A DNA stretch of 64,000 bases from UBA2040 sp963977135 (GCA_963977135.1 CAXBNN010000016.1:1-64000), one strand, 5' to 3'. Shown: positions 33,778 to 42,792, numbered from the stretch's first letter. Notes: generated by a model from the letters alone, not told the origin. Made by a program: numbers and translations.

Positions 33778-34722
33778 TTAATGGTTCGCTGCTTTGAATT
33801 TTTTAAATGCTTCGTTTAAACGAGGCAATACTTCAAATGCATCACCAATAACTCCATAATCAGCTGCCTTAAAGAAAGGAGCCTCAGGATCTGTATTGAT
33901 AACAACAATTACCTTGGAGCCGTTCACTCCTGCCAAATGTTGAATAGCACCAGAAATTCCAGCTGCAATATATAAGTTTGGACGAATAGCAAATCCAGTT
34001 TGACCGACGTGTTCATGATGAGGTCTCCAACCAATATCGGCTACCGGACGAGAACAAGCTGTTGCTGCTCCCAAAGTTTTTGCTAAATCTTCAACCATTC
34101 CCCAGTTTTCAGGACCTTTCAATCCACGACCTGCAGAAACAACCAATTCAGCTTCTGTCAATGGAATTTCACCTTCTGGAATTTTTGTTTCTAAAACTTT
34201 TACTTTAATATCTCCAACTGATCCGTCAAATGCTTCTACTGAACAATCTGAACCAGTTACTTCCGGTTGAATACTGTTTGGTAAAAGAGAAATAATTTTC
34301 ACATCAGAGTTAACTTTTACTGTTCCAAAAGCTTTTCCTGAGAAAACATTCACTTTACAAGTAAAATCACCACCCATTTCTGGAAGAGCAATTGCCCCTG
34401 AAACAAGTCCTGCTTTTAATTTTACAGAAAGACGAGGTGCAACTGATTTTGCAACCAAATCATGAGAAAAAACAATGATTTTTGCTCCGACAGAGCTCGC
34501 AGCTGCGGCAACTAATTTTGTCAACTGTTGTGCATCATCAGCTTTCGCATTTCTGTCGATCATTACTTTCGATGCTCCATATTGACCTAATTTGGCCAAG
34601 TCTGCATCGGACGCTGAACCAGCAGTAACCACTGCTACTTCACCTAATTTTTTACCATACGTTACCACTTCCATGGCACTTTTGCCAATTCCGTGATCTG
34701 AGTTTACATATACTAATATCAT
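33778..34722 (-). CDS. etfA: Electron transfer flavoprotein subunit alpha, 314 aa
   Basis: EtfA binds the FAD that takes electrons from acyl-CoA dehydrogenases and passes them to ETF-ubiquinone oxidoreductase. The FAD-domain motifs are clear: VSAGRGLKGPENW, RPVADIGWRPHHEHVGQTG and P-N-L-Y-I-A-A-G-I-S-G-A-I-Q-H. Length is typical (~310). The 85-bp gap to etfB upstream contains a repeat pair (34748-34799), but the two genes are probably cotranscribed. Confidence 0.95.
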   Translation of the reverse strand: MILVYVNSDHGIGKSAMEVVTYGKKLGEVAVVTAGSASDADLAKLGQYGASKVMIDRNAKADDAQQLTKLVAAAASSVGAKIIVFSHDLVAKSVAPRLSVKLKAGLVSGAIALPEMGGDFTCKVNVFSGKAFGTVKVNSDVKIISLLPNSIQPEVTGSDCSVEAFDGSVGDIKVKVLETKIPEGEIPLTEAELVVSAGRGLKGPENWGMVEDLAKTLGAATACSRPVADIGWRPHHEHVGQTGFAIRPNLYIAAGISGAIQHLAGVNGSKVIVVINTDPEAPFFKAADYGVIGDAFEVLPRLNEAFKKFKAANH

Positions 34723-34747
34723 ATCTTTTTTTATTTTGTCGCTTGCT

Positions 34748-34799
34748 TTCGACTACGCTCAATCAGCGCTATAAATCCGAGGGCTGAGCGGAGTCGAAG
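34748..34799. repeat. Intergenic repeat, copy 3, with an inverted partner
   Basis: CTGAGCGGAGTCGAAG at 34784-34799 faces a diverged inverted copy at 34748-34763 (13 of 16 bases complementary), so the pair can form a hairpin within the etfB-etfA transcript. Confidence 0.75.
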
Positions 34800-34807
34800 T
34801 CCGACTA

Positions 34808-35548
34808 TTAAATAACTTTCGCTTCGTTGTGTAATAAATTCACCAATTCATCCATATTTTCTGGGTCAATCAGCTTTACTGCCGATTTAGCATTTGGTGT
34901 GTCATAAGAAACAAAAGCAGTCAACATGTCAAATGCAACTGGTGCAACAACCGTCAACGGTTTTGTTCTCGCCGCCATAATTCCTCGCATGTTTGGAATT
35001 CGTTGTTCCGCCATTCCTTTAGCGCATGATGCAACAAATGGAGTATCAACTTGAACTACTTGAACACCACCTGTAACTTCACGTTCCATTGTAGCAGTGT
35101 TTCCACTCATATCCAATTTGGCTGCTAAGGAAACAAACGGTAAATCCATCGCTTCGGCAATCATACCTCCAACTTGTGATCCGTTATAGTTTATAGTTTC
35201 TTTTCCCGTCAATACCATATCAAAACCATTTTCTTTTGCATAGTTTGCAATCTGCATGGCTGTATAATATGCATCCGTTGGTTCAGCATCGATTCGAACA
35301 GCGTCGTCAGCACCTATAGCCAATGCCTTGCGGATAATTGCATCATCTCCTGCTGTTCCAACTGTGATAATCGTTACATTTCCACCGTTTGCTTCTTTCA
35401 ATTCTAATGCACGAACCAAGGCGTACCATTCGTCGTATGGATTAACAATAAATTGAACGCCATTTTCATCAAACTGAGTATTCCCAGAAGAGAAGGCGAT
35501 TTTTGATGTGGTATCAGGAGCTTTACTGATACAAACCAATATTTTCAT
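34808..35548 (-). CDS. etfB: Electron transfer flavoprotein subunit beta, 246 aa
   Basis: EtfB pairs with EtfA and binds AMP. The N-terminal KILVCISKAPDT, the ETF-beta signature (around VQVVQVDTPFVASC and RIPNMRGIMAART) and the recognition-loop region ETINYNGSQVGG-M identify it. Transcribed before etfA on the minus strand, presumably for fatty acid or branched-chain amino acid oxidation; no acyl-CoA dehydrogenase gene is adjacent. Confidence 0.95.
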   Translation of the reverse strand: MKILVCISKAPDTTSKIAFSSGNTQFDENGVQFIVNPYDEWYALVRALELKEANGGNVTIITVGTAGDDAIIRKALAIGADDAVRIDAEPTDAYYTAMQIANYAKENGFDMVLTGKETINYNGSQVGGMIAEAMDLPFVSLAAKLDMSGNTATMEREVTGGVQVVQVDTPFVASCAKGMAEQRIPNMRGIMAARTKPLTVVAPVAFDMLTAFVSYDTPNAKSAVKLIDPENMDELVNLLHNEAKVI

Positions 35549-35669
35549 CTTGAATGTTTTTTCGTAAAAAAATAGACTGTAAAAGTAACAATCTTTAGTG
35601 GAATTAAGTTTTGACCAACAACTTTTTTATTTTATATTTCATTATGCGTGCCTAGTAAAGAAGTTTGCT

Positions 35670-35736
35670 TTTGGCTATTGGCTATTGGCTGTTAGCATTG
35701 TATTGCCAGCAGCCAATAGCCAAACGTCAATAGCCG
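35670..35736. repeat. Palindromic intergenic repeat (TTTGGCTATTGGCT / AGCCAATAGCCAAA)
   Basis: The left arm carries tandem TTGGCTA units, the right arm (35711-35724) is a perfect 14-bp reverse complement, and a further TCAATAGCC follows. It fills most of the 275-bp gap between divergent etfB and pdhB, which otherwise holds only the pdhB promoter. Confidence 0.8.
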
Positions 35737-35759
35737 AAATAAAAAAACTCTATTTCCAC

Positions 35760-35790
35760 TTGCACCTTAACGCCTTAAAAACTAATTTTG
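35760..35790 (+). promoter_or_regulatory. pdhB promoter, TTG-N20-TAATTTTG
   Basis: TTG at 35760-35762 and an exact TAnnTTTG box at 35783-35790 are 20 nt apart. The start codon follows 33 nt later. Confidence 0.7.
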
Positions 35791-35823
35791 GCTCGCCTTT
35801 ATTTGGCTTAAAAGATTTAGAAA

Positions 35824-36804
35824 ATGAAAACGGTACAATTCAGAGAAGCACTAAGAGAAGCCATGAATGAGGAAATGCGTCGCGATGAGAACGTGTTTTT
35901 AATGGGTGAAGAAGTTGCTGAATACAATGGAGCTTATAAGGTTTCTCAAGGAATGTTGGATGAATTCGGAGCTAAAAGAGTTATCGATACACCTATTGCT
36001 GAACTTGGTTTTGCTGGTATTGCTGTTGGAGCATCCATGAATGGTTTACGACCAATCGTTGAATTCATGACTTGGAACTTTGCAATTTTAGCTGCAGATC
36101 AAATTATCAATAGTGCTGCTAAAATGATGCAGATGTCCGGTGGTCAATTCCATTGTCCTATAGTTTTTAGAGGAGGAAATGGTACTGCTGGTCAATTGGG
36201 AGCAACCCATTCACAAAGTTTTGAAGCATTTTACGCGCACGTGCCTGGATTGAAAGTTATTACTCCATCGAATCCTTATGATGCGAAAGGTTTGTTGAAA
36301 GCAGCTATTCGTGATAATGATCCAGTTGTTTTCTTGGAATCTGAGAAAATGTATGGAGACAAAGGTGAAATTCCAGAAGGAGAATATATCATTCCAATAG
36401 GTGTTGCTGATGTAAAAAGAAAAGGAACAGATGTGACTATCGTGACATTTGGTAAAATAATAAAGGTAGCTTTCGAAGCTGCTGAGGCGCTGGAAAAAGA
36501 GGGTATTTCTTGCGAAATAATCGATTTGAGAACAATTCGGCCTCTTGATTACGCATGTGTCGTGGAATCTGTTAAGAAAACTAACCGTTGTGTTGTACTA
36601 GAAGAGTCTTGGCCATTGGCTTCAATATCTTCTGAGATTTCTTATCACTTGCAACGTTATGCATTCGATTATTTAGATGCGCCTGTTATGCGTGTTACAC
36701 AAACAGACACACCATTTGCTTTTTCACCAACTTTGATTGATGAGGCTTTGCCAAATGTGGAGCGTTTAGTTAAAGCTGTGAAAAGTACTTTGTATAGAGA
36801 TTAG
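35824..36804 (+). CDS. pdhB: Pyruvate dehydrogenase E1 component subunit beta, 326 aa
   Basis: This is the beta chain of the alpha2beta2 thiamine-diphosphate E1 enzyme. The family motifs MGEEVAEYNGAYKVSQGM, E-L-G-F-A-G-I-A-V-G-A, the TPP-pyrimidine region and the C-terminal T-D-T-P-F-A-F-S are present. Neither the alpha subunit nor the E2 acetyltransferase is adjacent, as is frequent in Bacteroidota. It has its own promoter and terminator, so it is monocistronic. A branched-chain 2-oxoacid dehydrogenase role is less likely. Confidence 0.93.
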   Translation: MKTVQFREALREAMNEEMRRDENVFLMGEEVAEYNGAYKVSQGMLDEFGAKRVIDTPIAELGFAGIAVGASMNGLRPIVEFMTWNFAILAADQIINSAAKMMQMSGGQFHCPIVFRGGNGTAGQLGATHSQSFEAFYAHVPGLKVITPSNPYDAKGLLKAAIRDNDPVVFLESEKMYGDKGEIPEGEYIIPIGVADVKRKGTDVTIVTFGKIIKVAFEAAEALEKEGISCEIIDLRTIRPLDYACVVESVKKTNRCVVLEESWPLASISSEISYHLQRYAFDYLDAPVMRVTQTDTPFAFSPTLIDEALPNVERLVKAVKSTLYRD

Positions 36805-36825
36805 AATAAAAATAATATAAAACAT

Positions 36826-36857
36826 AAAAGGATGGAGCTGGCTTCATCCTTTTTTTT
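36826..36857 (+). terminator. pdhB intrinsic terminator
   Basis: A 9-bp stem (AAAAGGATG with CATCCTTTT) closes a 10-nt loop and ends in a long T tract, 21 nt after the stop codon. Confidence 0.85.
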
Positions 36858-36952
36858 GTTCAGTGTTTTTAGAGAAGTGTTGTTTTTATATGTTACCAGC
36901 GGATAAATTGAATCATTCGTTATTTAATTTGTTCACGTCTAAGGTTATTAAT

Positions 36953-37960
36953 ATGAAAACTAAACTAACTTTAATTTCTGCATACAATTTTCGAATTATA
37001 CTATTCATTTTAATCTTACAGCCTCATATTACCTTTTCTCAAAATGAGTATTTTGAGTTGGGAGCATTATGGCATCATCAATATACATCTTTTTTCTTTC
37101 CTGACGGATATTCTAAAACGTTTGTCAATGGAAGTCAAATGGTTGCTGGTGTTCAATCTGTAAAGCTGAGTGGAGAATATTCGGCAAAGGTACAAACTAG
37201 CCCAACTACCTATTATTACACTGGTATAGTTCCTTTGCCTGATCTATACATGCGGAGTTCAAATGATAGTGTTTTCATTTTTCGAGAAGGAGCATTTCAT
37301 TTAGCATACAAAACAAATGCAGTAGTTGGAGAAGTTTGGGATCTTGGTCCAAATGCAAATTATCCAAATGTACAAGACAATCGTTCTTATTTAAGAGTCG
37401 ATTCAGTTTATTACAAAAATGTCAATGGAGAAAATTTAAGGCATTTAAATACAAAAGCGTGTTATGCAAATGGTTCTGATTTGCCTGTATTTGGCAGTTC
37501 TCATGCTCCATATTTGTATCCTTTATATCAAGGAGTTTTTAATGAGAAATATGGACCTGAAAAAAACTTTAGGGAAATGCAGTATGTAGGTTTCGCAGAA
37601 ACTAATTTGATTATAGAGTATTATTAAAATCAGTTCCTTTGTTATGAATCAGATAGCACAGTGCAACTTAGTGTAATCCCTAATGTTGATTGCTTTCAAC
37701 AAGTGTATTTAGGTCAAGACGAAAAAGAGGCAGAATTATTGATTGTTTCGCCAAACCCTTCAAATGGTGTTTTTGAATTTAAGAATCTCGCCAGCACAGA
37801 AATAGAGTTAACGATCAGTAACTCACAAGGTCGAATTATTTTTGTTGAGAAAAGCATAGGTGGTTTTAAGGTTGATTTAACTGCACAATCTTCAGGCACA
37901 TATATCGCTAATATTAGTTCAGATAGTTCCATTCAAACGATTCGTTTGGTGAAAATGTAA
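36953..37960 (+). pseudogene. T9SS-cargo gene interrupted by a single in-frame TAA
   Basis: The first part (36953-37627, 224 aa) has a signal peptide and a beta-rich body but no sorting domain. The stop TAA at 37625-37627 is followed, in the same frame and without a gap, by N-Q-F-L-C-Y-E-S-D-S-T, then 95 more residues that end in a type A T9SS sorting domain (V-S-P-N-P-S-N-G-V-F near its start). The junction reads naturally through the stop. A one-base substitution, or a sequencing error, separates this from a normal ~334-residue cargo protein; no frameshift is needed. If real, the short product would lack its T9SS export signal. Function of the body unknown. Confidence 0.75.
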
Positions 37961-38135
37961 ATTCCTAATCCACTATTTTTGATTAGATAATCATAATTGA
38001 GTTTAACCGCTGTAGCGTTATTTGTAAAGGTGTTTTAGATGGAGGTTTTCTTCTGTGATTTAACACGATTTTCACCTAATTATTTGCTTCTCAACAAATC
38101 AATGTGAAAAAAATGCACTTTTTTCAGTGCTGCTC

Positions 38136-38165
38136 TTGGTTTCTAAAATTAATCTCCTATCTTTG
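38136..38165 (+). promoter_or_regulatory. Main promoter of the ribosomal supercluster (TTG-N19-TATCTTTG)
   Basis: TTG at 38136-38138 and an exact TAnnTTTG box at 38158-38165 are 19 nt apart, ideal for the Bacteroidota primary sigma factor. The rpsL start lies 60 nt downstream. A small GCACT/AGTGC hairpin sits just upstream (38115-38130). Confidence 0.8.
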
Positions 38166-38225
38166 CACCCCTCAAAGAGTGTTTTGGGATGTTTTATTAT
38201 TAATTAAAGTTAACGTTTTTACAGT

Positions 38226-38600
38226 ATGCCAACGATTCAACAGTTAGTGCGAAAAGGCAGAACAGCAGTGGTTAAAAAGAGCAAGTCAGCAGCACTTGAT
38301 TCTTGCCCACAGCGTAAAGGGGTATGTGTGCGTGTGTACACCACTACTCCTAAGAAACCAAACTCAGCTATGCGAAAGGTAGCAAGGGTACGATTGACCA
38401 ATGGAAAAGAGGTCAATGCGTATATTGGTGGTGAAGGTCATAATTTACAAGAACACAGTTTAGTGTTAGTGCGTGGAGGAAGAGTTAAAGATCTTCCAGG
38501 TGTGAGATATCACATCGTCCGTGGTGCTGAAGATACTGCTGGAGTTGAGGGAAGAACTCAACGTCGTTCTAAGTATGGAACAAAAAGACCTAAGAAATAA
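38226..38600 (+). CDS. rpsL: 30S ribosomal protein S12, 124 aa
   Basis: S12 lies at the decoding centre of the small subunit. The loop TTTPKKPNSAMRKVARVRL has the lysines whose change gives streptomycin resistance, so the sequence predicts the sensitive form. The second functional loop (GGRVKDLPGVRYH) is also normal. Length equals E. coli S12. It is the first gene of the cluster, with a ~55-nt leader from the mapped promoter and a 20-nt gap to rpsG. Confidence 0.98.
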   Translation: MPTIQQLVRKGRTAVVKKSKSAALDSCPQRKGVCVRVYTTTPKKPNSAMRKVARVRLTNGKEVNAYIGGEGHNLQEHSLVLVRGGRVKDLPGVRYHIVRGAEDTAGVEGRTQRRSKYGTKRPKK

Positions 38601-38620
38601 TTAAATAAAGCTTTCAGACA

Positions 38621-39091
38621 ATGAGAAGAAGAAAAGCCAAAAAGATTGCCATCCTTCCGGATCCAAGATTCAAGGAGGAAATGGTAACTAAGTTCGTTAA
38701 CAACTTAATGTTGGACGGTAAGAAAAGTTTAGCATTTAAAATATTCTATGATGCCATAGACATAGTAGATGCCAAAATCGAAGACCAAGATGGTTTAGAT
38801 GTATGGAAAAAAGGATTAGAAAATATTACACCATCAGTTGAGGTTCGTTCTCGTCGTGTAGGTGGAGCAACTTTCCAAATTCCTACTCCAGTTCGTGAAG
38901 GAAGAAAACAATCACTTGGAATGAAGTGGATGATTGGATATTCACGTAAGAGAAATGAAAAAACAATGGCGCAACGTCTAGCAGCAGAGATCATCGCATC
39001 TTCGAAAGAAGAAGGAGCGGCTTTCAAAAAGAAAGAAGATACATTGCGTATGGCTGAAGCCAATAAAGCATTCTCACATTTTAGATTTTAA
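38621..39091 (+). CDS. rpsG: 30S ribosomal protein S7, 156 aa
   Basis: S7 nucleates the small-subunit head and contacts the E-site tRNA. The N-terminal MRRRKAKK and the core KFVNNLMLDGKKSLA and GGATFQIPTPVREGRK (a beta-hairpin near the E site) are conserved. 156 residues is the common bacterial length (E. coli K-12 has an extended 179). It lies 6 nt before fusA in the order rpsL-rpsG-fusA. Confidence 0.98.
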   Translation: MRRRKAKKIAILPDPRFKEEMVTKFVNNLMLDGKKSLAFKIFYDAIDIVDAKIEDQDGLDVWKKGLENITPSVEVRSRRVGGATFQIPTPVREGRKQSLGMKWMIGYSRKRNEKTMAQRLAAEIIASSKEEGAAFKKKEDTLRMAEANKAFSHFRF

Positions 39092-39097
39092 TTAGAA

Positions 39098-41203
39098 ATG
39101 GCAAGAGACTTAAAATATACAAGAAACATCGGTATTGCTGCCCACATTGATGCGGGTAAAACAACAACTACTGAGCGTATCCTTTACTATGGTGGTGTAA
39201 ATCACAAAATTGGTGAAGTTCACGACGGTGGAGCAACTATGGACTGGATGGAGCAAGAACAAGAACGTGGTATTACCATTACTTCTGCTGCTACAACCTT
39301 GACATGGAAATACCGTAACCAAAATTACCACGTTAATATTATTGACACACCAGGACACGTTGACTTTACAGTTGAGGTGAATCGTTCGTTAAGAGTATTG
39401 GATGGTTTGGTATTCTTATTTTCAGCAGTTGATGGTGTTGAACCACAATCTGAAACTAACTGGAGATTGGCAAACAACTATAACGTTCCAAGAATTGGTT
39501 TCGTTAATAAAATGGACCGTCAAGGTGCAGATTTCTTGAAAGTGTGTAAGCAAGTGAAAGAAATGTTGGGAAGTCATGCTTTACCATTACAAATCAATAT
39601 CGGTGCTGAAGATGATTTCAAAGGTGTTGTTGATTTGATCAATTTCCGCGGAATTACTTGGAATGAAGAAGATTTAGGAATGACTTTCCAAGAAATTGAC
39701 ATTCCAGCAGATGTATTAGAAGAAGCAACAATGTTGCGTGAGCAATTGCTTGAAGCTGTTGCTGAATTCGATGATACATTGATGGAGAAATATTTCGTTG
39801 ATCCAGAATCTTTAACAGAAAGAGAAATTCTTGATGCATTGCGTGAAGCGACTATCTCTGGGAAAGTTGTTCCAATGATGTGTGGTTCTGCCTTTAAAAA
39901 CAAAGGTGTTCAAGCAATGTTGGATATGGTAATGGAAATCCTTCCTTCACCAATGGACGTTGGTTCTATCGATGGAATTGATCCAAAAACAGATTTGCCT
40001 ACTTCACGTAAGCCATCAGTTACTGAACCATTCGCAGGATTAGCATTTAAAATTGCAACCGATCCTTTTGTTGGTCGTTTGTGTTTCGTAAGAGCTTACT
40101 CGGGAGTTTTGCCTGCAGGATCTTATGTATACAATACGCGTTCAAATAATAAGGAACGTATTTCTCGTATCTTCCAAATGCACGCTAACAAACAAAATCA
40201 AATTGATGAGTTAGGAGCAGGAGATATTGGTGCGGTTGTTGGATTTAAAGATATCCGTACAGGAGATACTCTTTGTGCTGAAAATGCACATATTGTTTTG
40301 GAATCTATGGACTTCCCAGATCCAGTTATCGGGATTTCTATTGAGCCTAAAACTCAAGCAGATCAAGATAAATTGGGTATAGGTTTGGCTAAATTGGCTG
40401 AAGAAGATCCAACTTTCCAAGTGCATACTGATGACGAATCAGGACAAACAATTATCTCAGGAATGGGTGAGTTACACTTGGATATCATTGTAGACCGTTT
40501 ACGTCGTGAGTTTAAAGTAGAAGTTAATCAAGGTGAGCCTCAAGTTACATACCGAGAAGATCTTACTACATCAGTTGATCACCGTGAAGTTTACAAAAAA
40601 CAGTCAGGTGGTCGTGGTAAATTTGCCGACATCGTTGTTTTAATTGAACCTCAAGACGATCCGGAAAAAACAGGATTGGAATTTATTACTACCATCAAAG
40701 GTGGTTCTATTCCAAGAGAATTTATTCCTTCAGTTGAGAAAGGTTTCAAAGAATCAATGAAAAATGGTGTATTAGCTGGATTCCCTGTTGAAGCGATGAA
40801 AGTTACATTGACTGATGGTTCATTCCATGCGGTCGATTCAGATGCATTATCATTTGAGATTTGTGCCAAAATGGCATATAGAGCTGCAATGAAAAAAGCA
40901 TCTCCTATTTTATTGGAGCCTATCATGAAAATGGAAGTAGTTACTCCTGAAATAAACATGGGTGATATTGTTGGTGACCTTAACCGTCGTCGAGGATTGA
41001 TGAAAGGAATGGATGATAGAGCAGGAGCGAAAGTATTGAAAGCTGATGTTCCTCTTTCAGAGATGTTTGGTTATGTAACTCAGTTACGTACGATTTCATC
41101 TGGACGCGCAACATCGTCAATGGAATTCTCTCACTACGCAGAAGCACCTAAAAGTGTTGCTGAAGCAGTAGTTGCAAAAATGAATGGAAAAGTTACCGCT
41201 TAA
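39098..41203 (+). CDS. fusA: Elongation factor G, 701 aa
   Basis: EF-G drives tRNA-mRNA translocation with GTP. G1 is AHIDAGKTTTTERI, the switch II DTPGHVDF and G4 NKMD are intact, and domains II-V follow, including the IV-loop region QSGGRGKFADIVV. The str operon of many bacteria continues with tuf; here rpsJ follows after 9 nt, so tuf must lie elsewhere, as usual for Bacteroidota. Confidence 0.98.
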   Translation: MARDLKYTRNIGIAAHIDAGKTTTTERILYYGGVNHKIGEVHDGGATMDWMEQEQERGITITSAATTLTWKYRNQNYHVNIIDTPGHVDFTVEVNRSLRVLDGLVFLFSAVDGVEPQSETNWRLANNYNVPRIGFVNKMDRQGADFLKVCKQVKEMLGSHALPLQINIGAEDDFKGVVDLINFRGITWNEEDLGMTFQEIDIPADVLEEATMLREQLLEAVAEFDDTLMEKYFVDPESLTEREILDALREATISGKVVPMMCGSAFKNKGVQAMLDMVMEILPSPMDVGSIDGIDPKTDLPTSRKPSVTEPFAGLAFKIATDPFVGRLCFVRAYSGVLPAGSYVYNTRSNNKERISRIFQMHANKQNQIDELGAGDIGAVVGFKDIRTGDTLCAENAHIVLESMDFPDPVIGISIEPKTQADQDKLGIGLAKLAEEDPTFQVHTDDESGQTIISGMGELHLDIIVDRLRREFKVEVNQGEPQVTYREDLTTSVDHREVYKKQSGGRGKFADIVVLIEPQDDPEKTGLEFITTIKGGSIPREFIPSVEKGFKESMKNGVLAGFPVEAMKVTLTDGSFHAVDSDALSFEICAKMAYRAAMKKASPILLEPIMKMEVVTPEINMGDIVGDLNRRRGLMKGMDDRAGAKVLKADVPLSEMFGYVTQLRTISSGRATSSMEFSHYAEAPKSVAEAVVAKMNGKVTA

Positions 41204-41212
41204 TTTTAAGAA

Positions 41213-41518
41213 ATGAGCCAGAAAATTAGAATCAAATTAAAGTCGTACGATCACAACTTAGTTGACAAGTCGGCAGAGAAAATTGTTAAAACTGTAAAAG
41301 CTACAGGTGCTGTTGTTAGTGGACCAATTCCATTACCAACTCACAAGAGAATTTACACAGTATTAAGATCGCCACACGTAAATAAAAAAGCACGTGAGCA
41401 ATTCGAACTTTGCGCTTACAAGCGTTTGTTGGATATCTACTCTTCTTCAGCGAAGACAGTAGATGCGCTTATGCGTTTAGAGTTGCCTAGTGGGGTTGAC
41501 GTAGAGATTAAAGTTTAA
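41213..41518 (+). CDS. rpsJ: 30S ribosomal protein S10, 101 aa
   Basis: S10 is in the small-subunit head and is also the antitermination factor NusE. The sequence KIRIKLKSYDHNLVD, the loop GPIPLPTHKRIYTVLRSPHVNKKAREQFE (split here as one family hallmark) and the C-terminal L-P-S-G-V-D-V-E-I-K are canonical. First gene of the S10 section, joined directly to the str section. Confidence 0.97.
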   Translation: MSQKIRIKLKSYDHNLVDKSAEKIVKTVKATGAVVSGPIPLPTHKRIYTVLRSPHVNKKAREQFELCAYKRLLDIYSSSAKTVDALMRLELPSGVDVEIKV

Positions 41519-41545
41519 GTAAGTTTAATAATTAATAAATAAAGT

Positions 41546-42160
41546 ATGCCAGGAATTATAGGTCGAAAAATCGGCATGACTAGCATCTACAGTGCCGAGG
41601 GTAAGGCAATGCCATGCACAGTGATAGAAGCTGGTCCTTGCGTCGTTACACAAGTAAAGACACAAGATCGAGACGGTTACGAGGCAGTTCAAATTGGGTT
41701 TGGAGAGCGTAAAGAAAAAAACACTCCAAATGCACTAAAAGGACACTTCAAGAAAGCAAACACAACTCCAAAGTCAAGATTGGCTGAGTTTAAAGGCTTT
41801 GAAAACGTAAACCTTGGAGACATCATTAATGTTGATGTTTTCGAAGAAGGTGAATTCGTTGATGTAGTAGGAACTTCCAAAGGAAAAGGTTTCCAAGGGG
41901 TAGTGAAACGTCATAATTTTGCTGGTGTGGGTCAAGCGACACACGGTCAGCATAATAGACTTCGTGCACCAGGAGCAATTGGAGCTTGTTCTTACCCTGC
42001 TCGTGTATTCAAAGGAATGCGAATGGGAGGTCAAATGGGAAACAAACGTGTGATGATGGAAAACCTTCAAGTATTGAAAGTTATGACAGACAGAAACATG
42101 ATTGTAATTAAAGGTTCTATCCCAGGAGCCAAAGGTTCAACCGTATTAATTGAGAAATAA
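41546..42160 (+). CDS. rplC: 50S ribosomal protein L3, 204 aa
   Basis: L3 binds near the peptidyl-transferase centre and the sarcin-ricin region. The N-terminal GIIGRKIGMTSIY and the long loop GKGFQGVVKRHNFAGVGQATHG with H-N-R-L-R-A-P-G-A-I-G are conserved. The stop codon overlaps the start codon of rplD by one base (TAATG), indicating coupled translation. Confidence 0.97.
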   Translation: MPGIIGRKIGMTSIYSAEGKAMPCTVIEAGPCVVTQVKTQDRDGYEAVQIGFGERKEKNTPNALKGHFKKANTTPKSRLAEFKGFENVNLGDIINVDVFEEGEFVDVVGTSKGKGFQGVVKRHNFAGVGQATHGQHNRLRAPGAIGACSYPARVFKGMRMGGQMGNKRVMMENLQVLKVMTDRNMIVIKGSIPGAKGSTVLIEK

Positions 42161-42786
42161 TGGAAGTAAAGGTATTTGACGCAACAGGAAAAGCGACTTC
42201 TAAAAAAGTAACTCTTTCGGAAGGAATCTTTGGTATTGAGCCAAATCAACACGCTATCTATTTAGATGTTAAGCAACACTTGGCTAACAAACGTCAAGGA
42301 ACGCATAAGGCTAAAGAAAGAGCTGAGATTCAGGGTTCTACTAGAAAGATCAAAAAACAAAAAGGAACTGGTGGTGCCCGTGCGGGTAGTATCAAGTCTG
42401 GTACTCGTGTAGGTGGTGGTCGTATCTTCGGACCTCGTCCAAGAAACTATCACTTCAAATTAAATGTAAAACTTAAAAGATTAGCGCGTAAGTCTGCTTT
42501 TGCTGTTCAAGCAAAAAATGATGGCCTAATGGTTATGCAAGATTTGGAAATGACTGCACCAAAGACTCAAGAGTTTAAAGCAATGTTGGCTAATTTGAAA
42601 TTAGAAAACCAAAAAGTATTGTTGATTCTTGGATCTAAAAATGACAATGTATACTTCTCTTCAAGAAATTTAGGAAAAGTGAAAGTTGTTACTGCTGATT
42701 CTTTTAATACATATGATGTATTGAATGCACGTAAAGTGGTTATGGCAGAGAGTTCTTTAGAAATTATCGAAAAGATTCTTAATTAA
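42160..42786 (+). CDS. rplD: 50S ribosomal protein L4, 208 aa
   Basis: L4 lines the peptide exit tunnel through its extended loop, here KKQKGTGGARAGSIKSG, and the region G-G-R-I-F-G-P-R-P-R-N-Y is intact. In E. coli L4 also represses its own operon; whether this applies here cannot be told. It is 6 nt before rplW. Confidence 0.97.
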   Translation: MEVKVFDATGKATSKKVTLSEGIFGIEPNQHAIYLDVKQHLANKRQGTHKAKERAEIQGSTRKIKKQKGTGGARAGSIKSGTRVGGGRIFGPRPRNYHFKLNVKLKRLARKSAFAVQAKNDGLMVMQDLEMTAPKTQEFKAMLANLKLENQKVLLILGSKNDNVYFSSRNLGKVKVVTADSFNTYDVLNARKVVMAESSLEIIEKILN

Positions 42787-42792
42787 TTCAAG

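Noticed and set aside
35598..35870. 90-residue plus-strand ORF upstream of pdhB
   Set aside because: It runs through the TTGGCTA palindrome and into pdhB in another frame; the repeat, not selection, keeps it open.
36863..36952. Upstream extension of the interrupted T9SS gene
   Set aside because: The signal peptide begins at the ATG at 36953; the upstream codons overlap the end of the pdhB terminator area.
39098..41213. Missing tuf after fusA as a deletion
   Set aside because: Bacteroidota commonly keep tuf elsewhere; the 9-nt fusA-rpsJ gap is clean.
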